Source: Verrucomicrobiota bacterium (GTDB lineage Bacteria; Verrucomicrobiota; Verrucomicrobiia; Opitutales; Opitutaceae). Taken from it: DNA of 64,000 nucleotides. The translations under genes were made by a program, and so were the position numbers. The stretch covers positions 339,405 to 403,404 of the forward strand of contig JACRQG010000027.1 in assembly GCA_016222805.1 (NCBI GenBank). The letters are read 5' to 3'. Below, piece by piece: positions 18,586 through 27,714 of the stretch. The first letter of the stretch is position 1. Each line of letters opens with the position of its first letter. The notes beneath the pieces were generated by a model. That model searched no databases, was not told where the DNA came from, and saw nothing but the letters and a program-made list of their open reading frames with translations.

Positions 18586-20121
18586 ATGATCTCCGTCTCC
18601 GGCTTGGCGCGGATGGCCCGGTGGGCCGTGGGACTGGCGCTGCCGCTGGCCGGGGCGGCACCGGCTCGAGAAGCCTCCGCGGGTGGCGTCGTGATTTCCC
18701 TGCCGGCGCTGGACTGCGACCACCGCGACGTGCGCGAGGCCTTCCGGATCGCCCTGGGCGACATCGTCACCAACATTCGCCCGTACGTCGGCGGGATCAA
18801 CGAGTCGGCCGTACCCGTCCTGCTCGCCGGCCTGCGTTACCCGACCCCGTGGACGCGCGACAGCGCGGTCAATGCGTGGAACGGGCTTTCCCTGATCGCG
18901 CCCGGCGTGGCGGCGAATAACTTCCGCGCCGTGCTGCAACGGGAGGACGGGCGGGTGCTGATCGGCGGCGAGTACTGGGACGCGGTGGTCTGGATCCCGG
19001 CGGCGTGGCACCACTACCTCTGCACGGGCGACCGCGACTTCCTGGCCTTCGCCCGCCAGGTGGGCGCCGACACCCTCCGACAGCGTGAAGAGAACGAATA
19101 CGACGCCGCGGACGGCCTGTTCCGCGGACCCGGCTGGAGCGATGGCGTGGCGGCCTACCCGGACCGGTATGCCCAGGCGGGCCGGAGCGCGATCCTGGCC
19201 TGGCTGGAGAGGCACCCCGACAAGAGGGTCAAACCGGGAGTGGGGTTTCCGATGAAGGCGCTCTCGACCAACTGCCTTTACTTCAGTGCCTATCAAACGA
19301 TGGCCCGCATGGAGCGGGCACTGGGTCGGGACGGAAGCCCCGCGTGGGACAAAAGGGCGGCACGGCTGAAAGACGCCATCAACCGCCAGCTGTGGAATGA
19401 AGCGGCGGGCAACTACCGCTTCTTTGTCGACCCGGAGGGGCCTTGCGAGCTGCAGGAGGGGCTCGGCGCCGCGTACGCGATTCTCTTTGGGATCGCGGAT
19501 GCCCGGCAGGCGGCCTCGGTCTTTGCGCGCCAGCACGTGACTCCGGCGGGGCTGCCGTGCGGCTGGCCAAACCTCCCGCGCTACGAACGCCCCGACGGCC
19601 AGTCGTTCGGGAGGCACATCGGCACGGTCTGGCCGCAGATTCAGGGATTCTGGGCGGAGGCGGCGGCGCGACACGGGCGGGTGGACCTGCTGCAGCATGA
19701 ACTCTTCACCCTGGCCCGCCACGCGGTGCGCGACCTGCAGTTTGCCGAGCTCTATCATCCCCTGACGGGTGAAAGCTACGGTGGGCTGCAGGAAGGACCC
19801 AGCGGGGAGGGAATCATCCTCTGGGAATCGCAACCGCGGCAGTCATGGGCGGCCACGGCGTTCGTGCGTATGGTGCTGCACGGCGTGGTCGGCCTGCGCG
19901 TCGAGGAAGATGGCCTGCGGTTTGCGCCCTGTGTGCCGCCGGGATTGGGACGGATCCTCGTGCGCGGTCTCCGCTATCGGGAGCGGGATCTCTCGATCGA
20001 AATCGACGGGCAGGGCACGCGCCTGGCGCAAGGGCGCGTCGACGGTCGCGCTCCTTCAGGGGCGTTTGTGCCCGCGCCCGGCTCGGGCCCGATTCGCGTG
20101 GAGCTGAAAGTCAGTGACTGA
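18586..20121 (+). CDS. (alpha/alpha)6-barrel glycosidase (trehalase / GH63-like)
   Basis: 511 residues with a signal peptide (ARWAVGLALPLAGAAPA). Segments such as YPTPWTRDSAVNAWNGLSLI, EYDAADGLFRGPGWSDGVAA, STNCLYFSAYQTMARME and RHIGTVWPQIQGFWAEAA are typical of six-hairpin glycosidases in the GH37/GH63/GH15 superfamily. The Asp of the R-D-S segment and a Glu near GPSGEGIILWESQP are candidate catalytic residues, inferred only. ATG 18586 follows GGGGG directly. The divergent GH16 gene lies 139 bp away, suggesting a shared control region and a common glycan. Confidence 0.8.
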   Translation: MISVSGLARMARWAVGLALPLAGAAPAREASAGGVVISLPALDCDHRDVREAFRIALGDIVTNIRPYVGGINESAVPVLLAGLRYPTPWTRDSAVNAWNGLSLIAPGVAANNFRAVLQREDGRVLIGGEYWDAVVWIPAAWHHYLCTGDRDFLAFARQVGADTLRQREENEYDAADGLFRGPGWSDGVAAYPDRYAQAGRSAILAWLERHPDKRVKPGVGFPMKALSTNCLYFSAYQTMARMERALGRDGSPAWDKRAARLKDAINRQLWNEAAGNYRFFVDPEGPCELQEGLGAAYAILFGIADARQAASVFARQHVTPAGLPCGWPNLPRYERPDGQSFGRHIGTVWPQIQGFWAEAAARHGRVDLLQHELFTLARHAVRDLQFAELYHPLTGESYGGLQEGPSGEGIILWESQPRQSWAATAFVRMVLHGVVGLRVEEDGLRFAPCVPPGLGRILVRGLRYRERDLSIEIDGQGTRLAQGRVDGRAPSGAFVPAPGSGPIRVELKVSD

Positions 20122-20148
20122 CGCGGCGCCGCCGCCGTCACTTGTCTC

Positions 20149-22650
20149 ATGCAACCGCGAACGCTCCGCCGCGCCGTCTCTGGTGTTATCGTGTTGATCC
20201 TGGCTTCACTGACGGCAGCGGCCACGCGCGAGGTCCATGAGGACCTCAACCTCGCCGAGATCCGGCAGCGACCGGGCCTGCAACCCGGCGCCCACCTGCT
20301 CCACAACGGCTGGGGTGTGACCCCCGCCGGCACCGCGACCCGGGTGAGCGACATGGTGTTGAAGATGGTGATCTCTCCGGATCAGCGCCGACTGGTGGCG
20401 GTCAGCGGCGGCTTCAACGACACGGGCTTGACGCTGCTGGATCCCGTCACGCGCGAAGTCGTGCAGTTTCTTCCGCTGCGGAAATCCTGGAACGGCCTCG
20501 CGTTCAGCCGCGACGGCCGCCGCCTCTTCGTCGGCAGCGGCGATCTCGGGGTGATTCACGTCTTCACCTATGACGGGGACCGGGCCACGCCGGCGCCGGA
20601 GGTGAAGCCACGCCTGCCGGGCCCGCGCCCCGTGTTTGTCGCCGGCCTGGCGGTTCACCCCGAGACGGGCCGCGTGTACGTCTGCAACGAGGCCAACCAC
20701 GAGGTGTGGGTGCTCCACCCCGACACGCTTGAACTCGAGACCATTGTGCCGGTGGGACCGCATCCGCATTCGTGCGTCGTCGGCGCCGATCGCAAACACC
20801 TCTACGTCACCAACTGGGGTGGGCGTTCCGTCAGTATCATCGACACCACGACGCATCGCCGCGTGCGCGACGTGACGGTCGGCCTGCGGCCCAATGATCT
20901 GGCGCTCGCCCCCGATGGACGTCTGTTCGTGGCCTGCGCGGGCGACAACACGGTGCACGTGATTGCCACCGATCGGCTGGAGCGGCTCGGCGAGCCGGCG
21001 AGTCCCGCGCGGCGCCTGTGGGAGGGCACGCGGGAGGTGTTGTCCACCTCGCTGTACCCGGGGGCCCTGGAGGGCAGCACGCCTTGCGCCGTGGCGGTGG
21101 CGCCGGATGGGGCGACGCTCTTTGTCGTCAACGCGGACAACAACAACGTGATGGTGGTCGACATCTCGAGCCGCCTGACCTCCGAGGATCGCGAGCGGGG
21201 CGGCCGGATGTCGCTGGTCAACGGTTTCATTCCCGTCGGGTGGTATCCGACCGCCGTGGCGGTGAGTCCCGACAACCAGACCCTCTTCGTGGCCAACGGC
21301 AAGGGCCTGACCTCGCGGGCCAACTATCCGGCCCGCACCGCGAAGACGACGGCGCCCTTCGGCTCGGTGGCCTTTGATCCGATCGGGCGCACGCTGGAGG
21401 GATCGATTCTCGCCATCCCGCGCCCGGACACGCGGCAGATGGCCGCGTTCACCGCGCAAGTGCGGAAAAACTCCCCCTACACGCCCGAGTCGCTCCGCCG
21501 GGCGCCGCTGCCGGAAACTTCGGTCATTCCGGCCCGGGTGGGCGATCCCTGTCCGATCAAGTACGTGCTCTACATCATCAAGGAAAACCGCACCTACGAC
21601 CAGGTGCTGGGGGATTTGCAGGACGCCGCGGGCAAGCCGCTGGGCAACGGCGACCCGCACCTGGCGATCTTCGGGGAGAAAGTAACGCCGAACCACCATC
21701 AGCTCGCCCGGGAGTACGTGCTGCTCGACAACCTCTACTCGAATAGCGAGGTCAGCGTCGACGGGCACAGCTGGTGCGATGCGGCGATCGCGACCGATTT
21801 CAACCAGCGGTCCTGGATCGTCGGCTATTCAGGGCACGGGAAGCTTCCGGGCAACGAGGAGATGGAGAATCCCGCCAATGGCTATCTCTGGGATCTCTGC
21901 CGGCGCCACGGTGTGAGCTACAAGAACTACGGCGAAGGGGCACAGCGGGTGCCGTCGATTCACCGCGGTCGCTGGGCGGCGAGCTGGCAGGAGACCCGGG
22001 ACATGAACCTGGTGGATTTCTGGATCGAGGACCTTCACGCGGCCGAGAAGACCGGGGAACTGCCGCGCTTCACGGTGATGTCCTTGGGCGAGGACCACAC
22101 CTATGGCACGACGCCCGGCTCCTTAACGCCGGAAGCCTGCGTGGGCAGCAACGATGTCGGCCTGGGCAAGATCGTGGCCGCCGCGAGCCGGAGCCGTTTC
22201 TGGCGCGAGATGGCAATCTTCGTGATCGAGGACGACACCCAGAATGGGCCTGACCACGTCGACGCCCATCGGACGGTCGGGTACGTCATCAGCCCCTACG
22301 TGAAACGCGGGTACGTCGACTCCACGCTCTACACCACCGCCAGCATGATTCGGACGATGGAGCTCATTCTCGGTCTGCCTCCGCTGACGCAGTACGACGC
22401 GGCGGCGACCCCGATGTTTGCGTGCTTCCAGCGGGAGGCGGTGGTGGTGCCGTACGACGTGCGGACGCCCGCGGTCGACCTCCACGCGCGCAATACGAAG
22501 AAGTCGGTCTTCTGGCAGGAATCGTCACGGATGAACTTTGCCGAGGTGGATCGGGCGCCGGAGGACCTGCTCAACCGCATCCTCTGGCACCATGCCCGGG
22601 GCGACGCGCCGTACCCGGCTCCAATCCACCGTGCGATCTTCACGCGCTAG
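20149..22650 (+). CDS. YVTN beta-propeller plus phosphoesterase protein
   Basis: 833 residues with a signal peptide. Residues about 60-410 form a seven-bladed YVTN/NHL-type propeller (GRVYVCNEANHEVWVLHPDT, KHLYVTNWGGRSVSIIDTTT, TLFVVNADNNNVMVVDISS). Residues about 460-800 are a phosphoesterase domain of the phospholipase C/acid phosphatase superfamily (PF04185): IKENRTYDQVLGDLQ, NLYSNSEVSVDGHSW, FVIEDDTQNGPDHVDAHRT. The Glu-Asn of ENRTYD and the DDTQNG-DHVDAH cluster are metal-binding positions in this family. It is probably periplasmic. The substrate is unknown, possibly a phosphodiester. It starts 27 bp after the preceding glycosidase, so it may be in one transcript with it. Confidence 0.9.
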   Translation: MQPRTLRRAVSGVIVLILASLTAAATREVHEDLNLAEIRQRPGLQPGAHLLHNGWGVTPAGTATRVSDMVLKMVISPDQRRLVAVSGGFNDTGLTLLDPVTREVVQFLPLRKSWNGLAFSRDGRRLFVGSGDLGVIHVFTYDGDRATPAPEVKPRLPGPRPVFVAGLAVHPETGRVYVCNEANHEVWVLHPDTLELETIVPVGPHPHSCVVGADRKHLYVTNWGGRSVSIIDTTTHRRVRDVTVGLRPNDLALAPDGRLFVACAGDNTVHVIATDRLERLGEPASPARRLWEGTREVLSTSLYPGALEGSTPCAVAVAPDGATLFVVNADNNNVMVVDISSRLTSEDRERGGRMSLVNGFIPVGWYPTAVAVSPDNQTLFVANGKGLTSRANYPARTAKTTAPFGSVAFDPIGRTLEGSILAIPRPDTRQMAAFTAQVRKNSPYTPESLRRAPLPETSVIPARVGDPCPIKYVLYIIKENRTYDQVLGDLQDAAGKPLGNGDPHLAIFGEKVTPNHHQLAREYVLLDNLYSNSEVSVDGHSWCDAAIATDFNQRSWIVGYSGHGKLPGNEEMENPANGYLWDLCRRHGVSYKNYGEGAQRVPSIHRGRWAASWQETRDMNLVDFWIEDLHAAEKTGELPRFTVMSLGEDHTYGTTPGSLTPEACVGSNDVGLGKIVAAASRSRFWREMAIFVIEDDTQNGPDHVDAHRTVGYVISPYVKRGYVDSTLYTTASMIRTMELILGLPPLTQYDAAATPMFACFQREAVVVPYDVRTPAVDLHARNTKKSVFWQESSRMNFAEVDRAPEDLLNRILWHHARGDAPYPAPIHRAIFTR

Positions 22651-22701
22651 GTAGCCGCACGCTGCGGACGGTGAAACGGCGCGGCGGGTATTCCCAAACC
22701 C

Positions 22702-22721
22702 GCGCGACGGGGTCGTCGCGC
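22702..22721. repeat. REP-like hairpin, GCGCGACG stem
   Basis: A perfect 8-bp inverted repeat GCGCGACG/CGTCGCGC with a 4-nt loop GGGT, flanked by CTAG on the minus strand. The same stem occurs at 42546-42565. It lies in the convergent spacer between the phosphoesterase and the FAD oxidoreductase genes. Confidence 0.65.
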
Positions 22722-22743
22722 CTAGAGGGAACGCGCGGACCGA

Positions 22744-22768
22744 TGTGGGCGGGGCGCCCCCGTCCCGC
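22744..22768. repeat. REP-like half element, TGTGGGCGGGGC type
   Basis: 22 of 25 positions match the left arm of the elements at 53217 and 58624. Only one arm is present here. It sits next to the GCGCGACG hairpin in the same spacer. Confidence 0.55.
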
Positions 22769-22775
22769 CGCCCGC

Positions 22776-24875
22776 CTACTTCACCGGCACCCAGCGTACG
22801 GCGTCGAGGATCACGTGGCCGTCGGTGCCGGCGTTGGTGAGGGTCACGGTGCCGGTGCGATCAAAACGGTACCGACCCACCGCGCCGAAGTGCCGATCGA
22901 TCGGAGGCGCCTCGCGCTGGTTGAGCTTCACCTGGGCGACTCCGCCCGCGTGGGCAATCGCGACGGGCACATTGGTGGCGCGGTTGGGATTGCGGGTCCA
23001 GGCGACCTGCACCTCGTAGGTTCCGGGGGCCGGCAGGGTGGCGGTGAAGACCGCCGAGGAATGCCCGTCGCGGGCGTCGCCGTCGTGCCGGTAGCCCGCA
23101 TGGATCCCGCTGCCCAGGGTGGAAACCTGCCACGTCCCAGTGAGGGTCGCTTCGCTGTCGTCAACCAGGACGCCTTCGAACCGGCTCCGCGGGGTGAGGT
23201 TTGCGCCTCCGGTCGCGGGCGCGCGGGGAGCCGGCGTGTGGTCGAGGATCTGGCGGTCCGCGGTCAGGCGGGCGCGCAATTGCTCGTACGGGACGGCCTG
23301 CACCGACGTGCGCCCCCGAATCGCCAGGCTCGCCGCCGTCGCGGCGGACTGCCCGAGCACCATGAAGACCGGCTCCATCCGGATGGAGCCGAAGGCGATG
23401 TGGGTGGCCGAGAGGCACACCGGCACGAGGAGATTTTCGCATTCGCCGCGCTTGGGGATGATCGAGCGATAGCTGATGGGATAGGGAGGGAAGCCGCCCA
23501 CCTGGACGTCGCCCTCGTTGCGCACGTGCCCGTTGGCGTCGACGTGGCGCTGGACGTGATGCGAGTCCATGGTGTAGGCCCCCATGCCGACGGAGTCGGT
23601 GATCTTCTCGCGCTGCTGGCAGTGGTGCTGGGTCATCACGAGGTCGCTGATCATCCGGCGGGCTTCGCGGACGTAGAGTTGTTCCTGCCAGCCCGCGCCC
23701 TCGGTGAACTCGTCCTTCGTCATGCCCCAGCGGGAGATTTGCGCGCGGATCTTCTCCGGCATGCGGGGATGGTAGGCCAGGGTCCACATCAGGCCCTGCT
23801 GGTAGAGGCGATGGCGCGCGGCGATCGCGGCGCGGTCCGCGTAGCTGGCGTCGGGGTAGGCGTAGTTCTGGCCGATAAAATCCGTGGAGAAGCCGAGCCG
23901 GTTGTTGGTGTCGGTCTTTCGGTTGGGCATCGAGGAGTTGATCCACGGCAGGCCGGTCTCGCCGGCTTCATAGTTGCGCAGGAGCAGTTCGTACCACTGC
24001 TCGACGTAGCCGGCGGGCTTGGCGAAGGGAATGCGGTTGTCGGGATGGTCGGTGAGGCACATGCGGTAGCAGTAGGCCTGCACGCGCTGATCGCCGGCGC
24101 CCTCGGTGCCGGGGCCCTGGGGATCGATGAAGGGCAGCAACCCGCTCTTCGGGTCGCCTTTCACGATGTACGGATCCACTCCGCGGACGAACTGGTGGTG
24201 CCGTGCCTGTGCGGTCTGCACGCCGTTGAGGGTTTCGCCGTATTGGGCGTTGGCCTCGCGTCCCACGGTGTAACTTACCCCGGCGGCCGCCAGGAGGTCA
24301 CCTTCGTAGGTGGCGTCGATGAACATCTGCCCGGCAAACACGCGGCCCGATTCCATCGTGATGCTGACGATGCGACCGCCTTCCTTTCGCACGCCCTTGG
24401 CGCGATCGAGGCGTTCGTTGCGGATCACCTCGAGACTGGTCTCGGCAATCCAGTCGCGATAGATCTTGAGCGCGGCGGACGGCTCGAAGGTCCACATGGA
24501 ATCCTCGCCCGGCGCGGTGCGGGTCTGACCCGAGTCCTGGTACTGCTGCCGCGTTTGCCAGCGCCAGGCGCCGGGCTGGGCGTAATGGGCGGCGACGCGG
24601 CGGTAGAATTCGCGGGAAAGGCCGCCGATCACCTGCTTGTTGCCGATGTCGGTCTGCCCGAGTCCCCCGGTGGTCAGGCCGCCCTCGCGGGCGGACGGCT
24701 CAATCACGACGACCGTATGTCCCATCGCCTTCGCCTGGAACCCGGCCACCAGCCCGCCGCTGGTCCCTCCGTAGACCACAATGTCGCGCGTGATGGCAGG
24801 CGCGGCGAATGCCGGGGAAGCAAGGGCGACGGCGCACAGGGCCGACGGGAGCAGGGAAGGGCAGCGGAAGGTCAT
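22776..24875 (-). CDS. Secreted FAD-dependent oxidoreductase with C-terminal CBD-like domain
   Basis: 699 residues with a signal peptide (PSALCAVALASPAFAAP). The nucleotide-binding motif is VVYGGTSGGLVAGFQAKAMG followed by VVVIEP; EGGLTTGGLGQTDIG and FIDATYEGDLLAAAG are typical of the FAD_oxidored family (PF12831) common in glycan loci. Residues about 565-699 form a separate beta-sandwich (GTYEVQVAWTRNPNRATNVP ... DGHVILDAVRWVPV) like the Golvesin/Xly carbohydrate-binding-type module. The substrate is not known; oxidation of a sugar or glycan end is likely. It is convergent with the phosphoesterase gene and divergent from the beta-helix gene, with 184 bp between starts. Confidence 0.88.
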   Translation of the reverse strand: MTFRCPSLLPSALCAVALASPAFAAPAITRDIVVYGGTSGGLVAGFQAKAMGHTVVVIEPSAREGGLTTGGLGQTDIGNKQVIGGLSREFYRRVAAHYAQPGAWRWQTRQQYQDSGQTRTAPGEDSMWTFEPSAALKIYRDWIAETSLEVIRNERLDRAKGVRKEGGRIVSITMESGRVFAGQMFIDATYEGDLLAAAGVSYTVGREANAQYGETLNGVQTAQARHHQFVRGVDPYIVKGDPKSGLLPFIDPQGPGTEGAGDQRVQAYCYRMCLTDHPDNRIPFAKPAGYVEQWYELLLRNYEAGETGLPWINSSMPNRKTDTNNRLGFSTDFIGQNYAYPDASYADRAAIAARHRLYQQGLMWTLAYHPRMPEKIRAQISRWGMTKDEFTEGAGWQEQLYVREARRMISDLVMTQHHCQQREKITDSVGMGAYTMDSHHVQRHVDANGHVRNEGDVQVGGFPPYPISYRSIIPKRGECENLLVPVCLSATHIAFGSIRMEPVFMVLGQSAATAASLAIRGRTSVQAVPYEQLRARLTADRQILDHTPAPRAPATGGANLTPRSRFEGVLVDDSEATLTGTWQVSTLGSGIHAGYRHDGDARDGHSSAVFTATLPAPGTYEVQVAWTRNPNRATNVPVAIAHAGGVAQVKLNQREAPPIDRHFGAVGRYRFDRTGTVTLTNAGTDGHVILDAVRWVPVK

Positions 24876-25059
24876 CGGGGAGTGAATCGCGGTGGGAGGT
24901 TGGAGGTGGAACCGTGAGTCGGCGACGTCAAAGCGGGGCCTCGCGTTGGTTTTCCCGGTCGCGCCATCGAGGCTGGCCCGAGATTGCCGTCAGGCGGCGC
25001 GGTGAGGCGGGGCATGGCGGGAGTTGCCGCCGGCACGTTCGTTGCGCAAGGATCGCCGG

Positions 25060-26610
25060 ATGATCCTGCGCAGTTTCCTGGTAACCTGGATCGGTTCTAC
25101 CCTGGTCTTCGGCGCCGCGCTCCGGCCGGGAGCGGAACCGGGCCGGACGGTGTTGGTCGGCCTGGAGCCCGGGGGACGATTGCGCTACCCGGCGTATTCG
25201 GCCGGGGGCGACACGCTGCCGGATTTCTCCCACTGTGGCTTCGGAGGCGGGGGCGTGGCGTTGCCCGTCGCGCCGGTGCGCGAACGGCTCACGCCGCAGC
25301 CCGGCGGCGATGATGCGCCCCGGATCCAGGCCGCGCTGGACCGGGTGGGCGCCCTGCCTCCGGGGGAGGACGGTCTGCGCGGAGCAGTCCTGCTGAGCCG
25401 CGGGGAGTACCGTTGTGAGCAGCCCCTGCGGATCGAGGCCTCCGGGGTGGTCCTGCGGGGAGAAGGAGAAGGGACGGAGGGGACGGTGGTCGTGGCGAGC
25501 TACCGGCAGCAGCTCCCGCTGATTCGTGTCGGGGGCAAGTCCGGTCCCCGGGAACTGGGAGGACGGCAGCGTACCATCGCCGACGCGTATGTCCCGGTGG
25601 GGGCGCGTCGTTTCATGGTGGAAGATGCGGCCGGGCTGGCGGTGGGGCAGTCGGTCCTGGTGGTGCGGCGGGGAAATGCGGCGTGGATCACGGAACTGGG
25701 CATGGACCGAATCGTCCCACGGAAGAGTGATCCCGGTTCGACGCGGCAGTGGGGGCCGTTCGACTTGAAGTTCGACCGGGTGATCACGGCGATCGACGGC
25801 AGGGCGGTGACGATTGATGCGCCGATTGCCTGTGCGATCGACCGGCGGTGGGGCGGCGGGGTGGTGGCTCCGTACCAAGACGAGGCCCGAATCGAACGCT
25901 GCGGGGTGGAGCACCTGCGGGCCGTTTCGGTCTTTGACCGTGGCCAGACGGCCCTGCACCAGGGTGAGAAGGTCTGGGTCGACGAGCGCCATGCGACCCA
26001 CCTGGTCAGCTTTGGGGCGGTGAAACACGCCTGGGCGCGGCGGCTCACGACGGAGGGTTTCTACCATGGCCCGGTGCAGGTGGGCGGCGCCGCCAAGTGG
26101 GTGACGGTGGAGGATTGCACCTCCCAGGCGCCGGTGTCGCAGATCACGGGTGGCCGGCGGTATCCGTTTAGCGTGGACGGACAGCTGGTGCTGGTGCAGC
26201 GGTGCCGGTCGGACCGGGCGCGGCATGCGTTTGTCTTCGGGGCCCGGGTGCCGGGCCCGAATGTGTTTCTGGAGTGTGTGTCCACCCACGACTATGCCTC
26301 GAGCGAGCCGCATCACCGCTGGTCGGTGGGCGGCCTCTACGACAACGTGGAATCCCTGCTGGCGATCCAGGACCGCGGGAGCATGGGCACCGGCCATGGT
26401 TGGGCGGGGGCGAACTATGTGGTGTGGAATTGCCGGGGTTCCCTGATCTGTCAGCAGCCGCCGACGGCGCAGAACTTCGCGATCGGATTCGTCGGGCGGC
26501 GGGGCAAGGACGCTTATCCGCGCCCGACGGGTTGGTGGGAAAGTGAAGGCACCCCGGTGGAGCCGCGCAGCCTGTACCGCGCCCAACTGGCGGCCCGGCT
26601 GGGGCCGTGA
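25060..26610 (+). CDS. Secreted right-handed beta-helix (pectate-lyase-superfamily) protein
   Basis: 516 residues with a signal peptide (SFLVTWIGSTLVFGAAL). An N-terminal pectate-lyase-3-like region (DDAPRIQAALDRVGALPPGE ... LLSRGEYRCEQPLRIEASGV) is followed by rungs of a parallel beta-helix (ARIERCGVEHLRAVSVFD, KWVTVEDCTSQAPVS, VLVQRCRSDRARHAFVFGAR). The fold points to polysaccharide lyase, epimerase or binding function; catalytic residues are not identifiable. Among the in-frame starts, ATG 25060 leaves a compact signal peptide. The esterase gene starts 120 bp downstream on the same strand. Confidence 0.78.
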   Translation: MILRSFLVTWIGSTLVFGAALRPGAEPGRTVLVGLEPGGRLRYPAYSAGGDTLPDFSHCGFGGGGVALPVAPVRERLTPQPGGDDAPRIQAALDRVGALPPGEDGLRGAVLLSRGEYRCEQPLRIEASGVVLRGEGEGTEGTVVVASYRQQLPLIRVGGKSGPRELGGRQRTIADAYVPVGARRFMVEDAAGLAVGQSVLVVRRGNAAWITELGMDRIVPRKSDPGSTRQWGPFDLKFDRVITAIDGRAVTIDAPIACAIDRRWGGGVVAPYQDEARIERCGVEHLRAVSVFDRGQTALHQGEKVWVDERHATHLVSFGAVKHAWARRLTTEGFYHGPVQVGGAAKWVTVEDCTSQAPVSQITGGRRYPFSVDGQLVLVQRCRSDRARHAFVFGARVPGPNVFLECVSTHDYASSEPHHRWSVGGLYDNVESLLAIQDRGSMGTGHGWAGANYVVWNCRGSLICQQPPTAQNFAIGFVGRRGKDAYPRPTGWWESEGTPVEPRSLYRAQLAARLGP

Positions 26611-26730
26611 CACCCGGGGTCGATCGCGGCGAAAGCCAACCGGGTGAACCGGTGCAAGGTTCGTGTTCGTGGGCCGCCGCGATGACCTTGAATCTCGACG
26701 TACGCTGGGTCCGAGGCAAAGTCACGAACC

Positions 26731-27696
26731 GTGACCCCAGCCTGTTCTCAACGATTGCGTCTCCTGCTAGTGGGCTTGCTGGCCTTTGGCCTGGGGCTCG
26801 CCGCCACGACTCCCGGGAGGGCCGCGGAGAAGCGGAAGAAGGCCCCGCCGGCGTCCGCCGAGAGCGAGTTTCCCGGGGCCAACGACCAGCCCGGCAAGGT
26901 CTACGTCTACAAACAATCGGCCGGCGTTTCGCGCGAGCTGGAGATCTTCTTTCCGCCGGATTGGCGCGCCGACGCACCGCGCCGCCCGGGCGTGCTGCTC
27001 TTTCATGGGGGCGGTTGGACCGGGGGAACCCTGAGTCAATTTCGCTACGCCTGCCGCTACCTGGCGAGCCGTGGACTGGTTGCCGCCACCGCCAACTATC
27101 GCATGCACTCACGCGCAGAGCGGGAGAAGCTGCCGGAGACCGAATCCTACAAGCGGGTCTGTGTGACCGACGCGAAAAGCGCGCTCCGGTGGATGAAGCA
27201 ACATGCCGCCGAGTTGGGCATTGATCCGGATCGGATGATTACCGGCGGAGGATCAGCCGGCGGTCATGTCTCCGTCCTGGCCACGCTCAACCCGGGTCTG
27301 AGCGATCCCGCGGATCCCGCGGGCTTCGACACGCGGGTGGTGGCCTACCTGCTGTTCAATCCGGCGTTTCGGGCGGCCGACAGCACCGATCCGGAGGTCG
27401 ACGTCCTGCGGCACCTGCGGGGCGGATTGGCGCCGGCGGTGTTCTTCTTCGGCACGGAGGATGCGACGTGGAAACCCGGTACAGACGCGCTGCTGGCGGC
27501 GTTGCAGATGCAAGGAGGGAGTCGGGCGGAACTGTGGCTCGCCGAGGGCCAGGCCCACGGGTTCTTCAACCGTCCGCCCTGGCAGGATGTCACGCTGGCG
27601 GAGGCCGATCGCTTCCTGGTGCGACTTGGTCTGTTGCAGGGGGAAGGCACGCTGGCCCTTCCGGCCGGGGCGCCGCGACTGGTGCGGGCGCCGTGA
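26731..27696 (+). CDS. Secreted esterase / alpha-beta hydrolase (BD-FAE/lipase type)
   Basis: 321 residues, GTG start, with signal peptide LLLVGLLAFGLGLAATTPGR. It carries the HGGGW oxyanion motif at 92-96, a nucleophile elbow GGGSAGGH with Ser175, an acidic candidate in FFGTEDATWKPG and catalytic His in GQAHGFF. These are the marks of hormone-sensitive-lipase-like and feruloyl/acetyl esterases such as BD-FAE. In this context, removal of acyl groups from plant or algal glycan is likely. The next propeller gene starts 18 bp downstream, so the genes from here to 30185 are probably one operon. Confidence 0.88.
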   Translation: MTPACSQRLRLLLVGLLAFGLGLAATTPGRAAEKRKKAPPASAESEFPGANDQPGKVYVYKQSAGVSRELEIFFPPDWRADAPRRPGVLLFHGGGWTGGTLSQFRYACRYLASRGLVAATANYRMHSRAEREKLPETESYKRVCVTDAKSALRWMKQHAAELGIDPDRMITGGGSAGGHVSVLATLNPGLSDPADPAGFDTRVVAYLLFNPAFRAADSTDPEVDVLRHLRGGLAPAVFFFGTEDATWKPGTDALLAALQMQGGSRAELWLAEGQAHGFFNRPPWQDVTLAEADRFLVRLGLLQGEGTLALPAGAPRLVRAP

Positions 27697-27714
27697 AGGA
27701 CGGATTCACGCAGG

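Noticed and set aside
17571-18800. GH16 with a longer N-terminus from 18800
   Set aside because: The extra residues overlap the divergent glycosidase gene and are Arg/Pro-rich shadow sequence; the Tat signal begins at 18446.
22422-24917. An 831-codon plus-strand frame opposite the FAD oxidoreductase
   Set aside because: The minus-strand product has a signal peptide, dinucleotide-binding motif and full domain structure; the plus frame has none.
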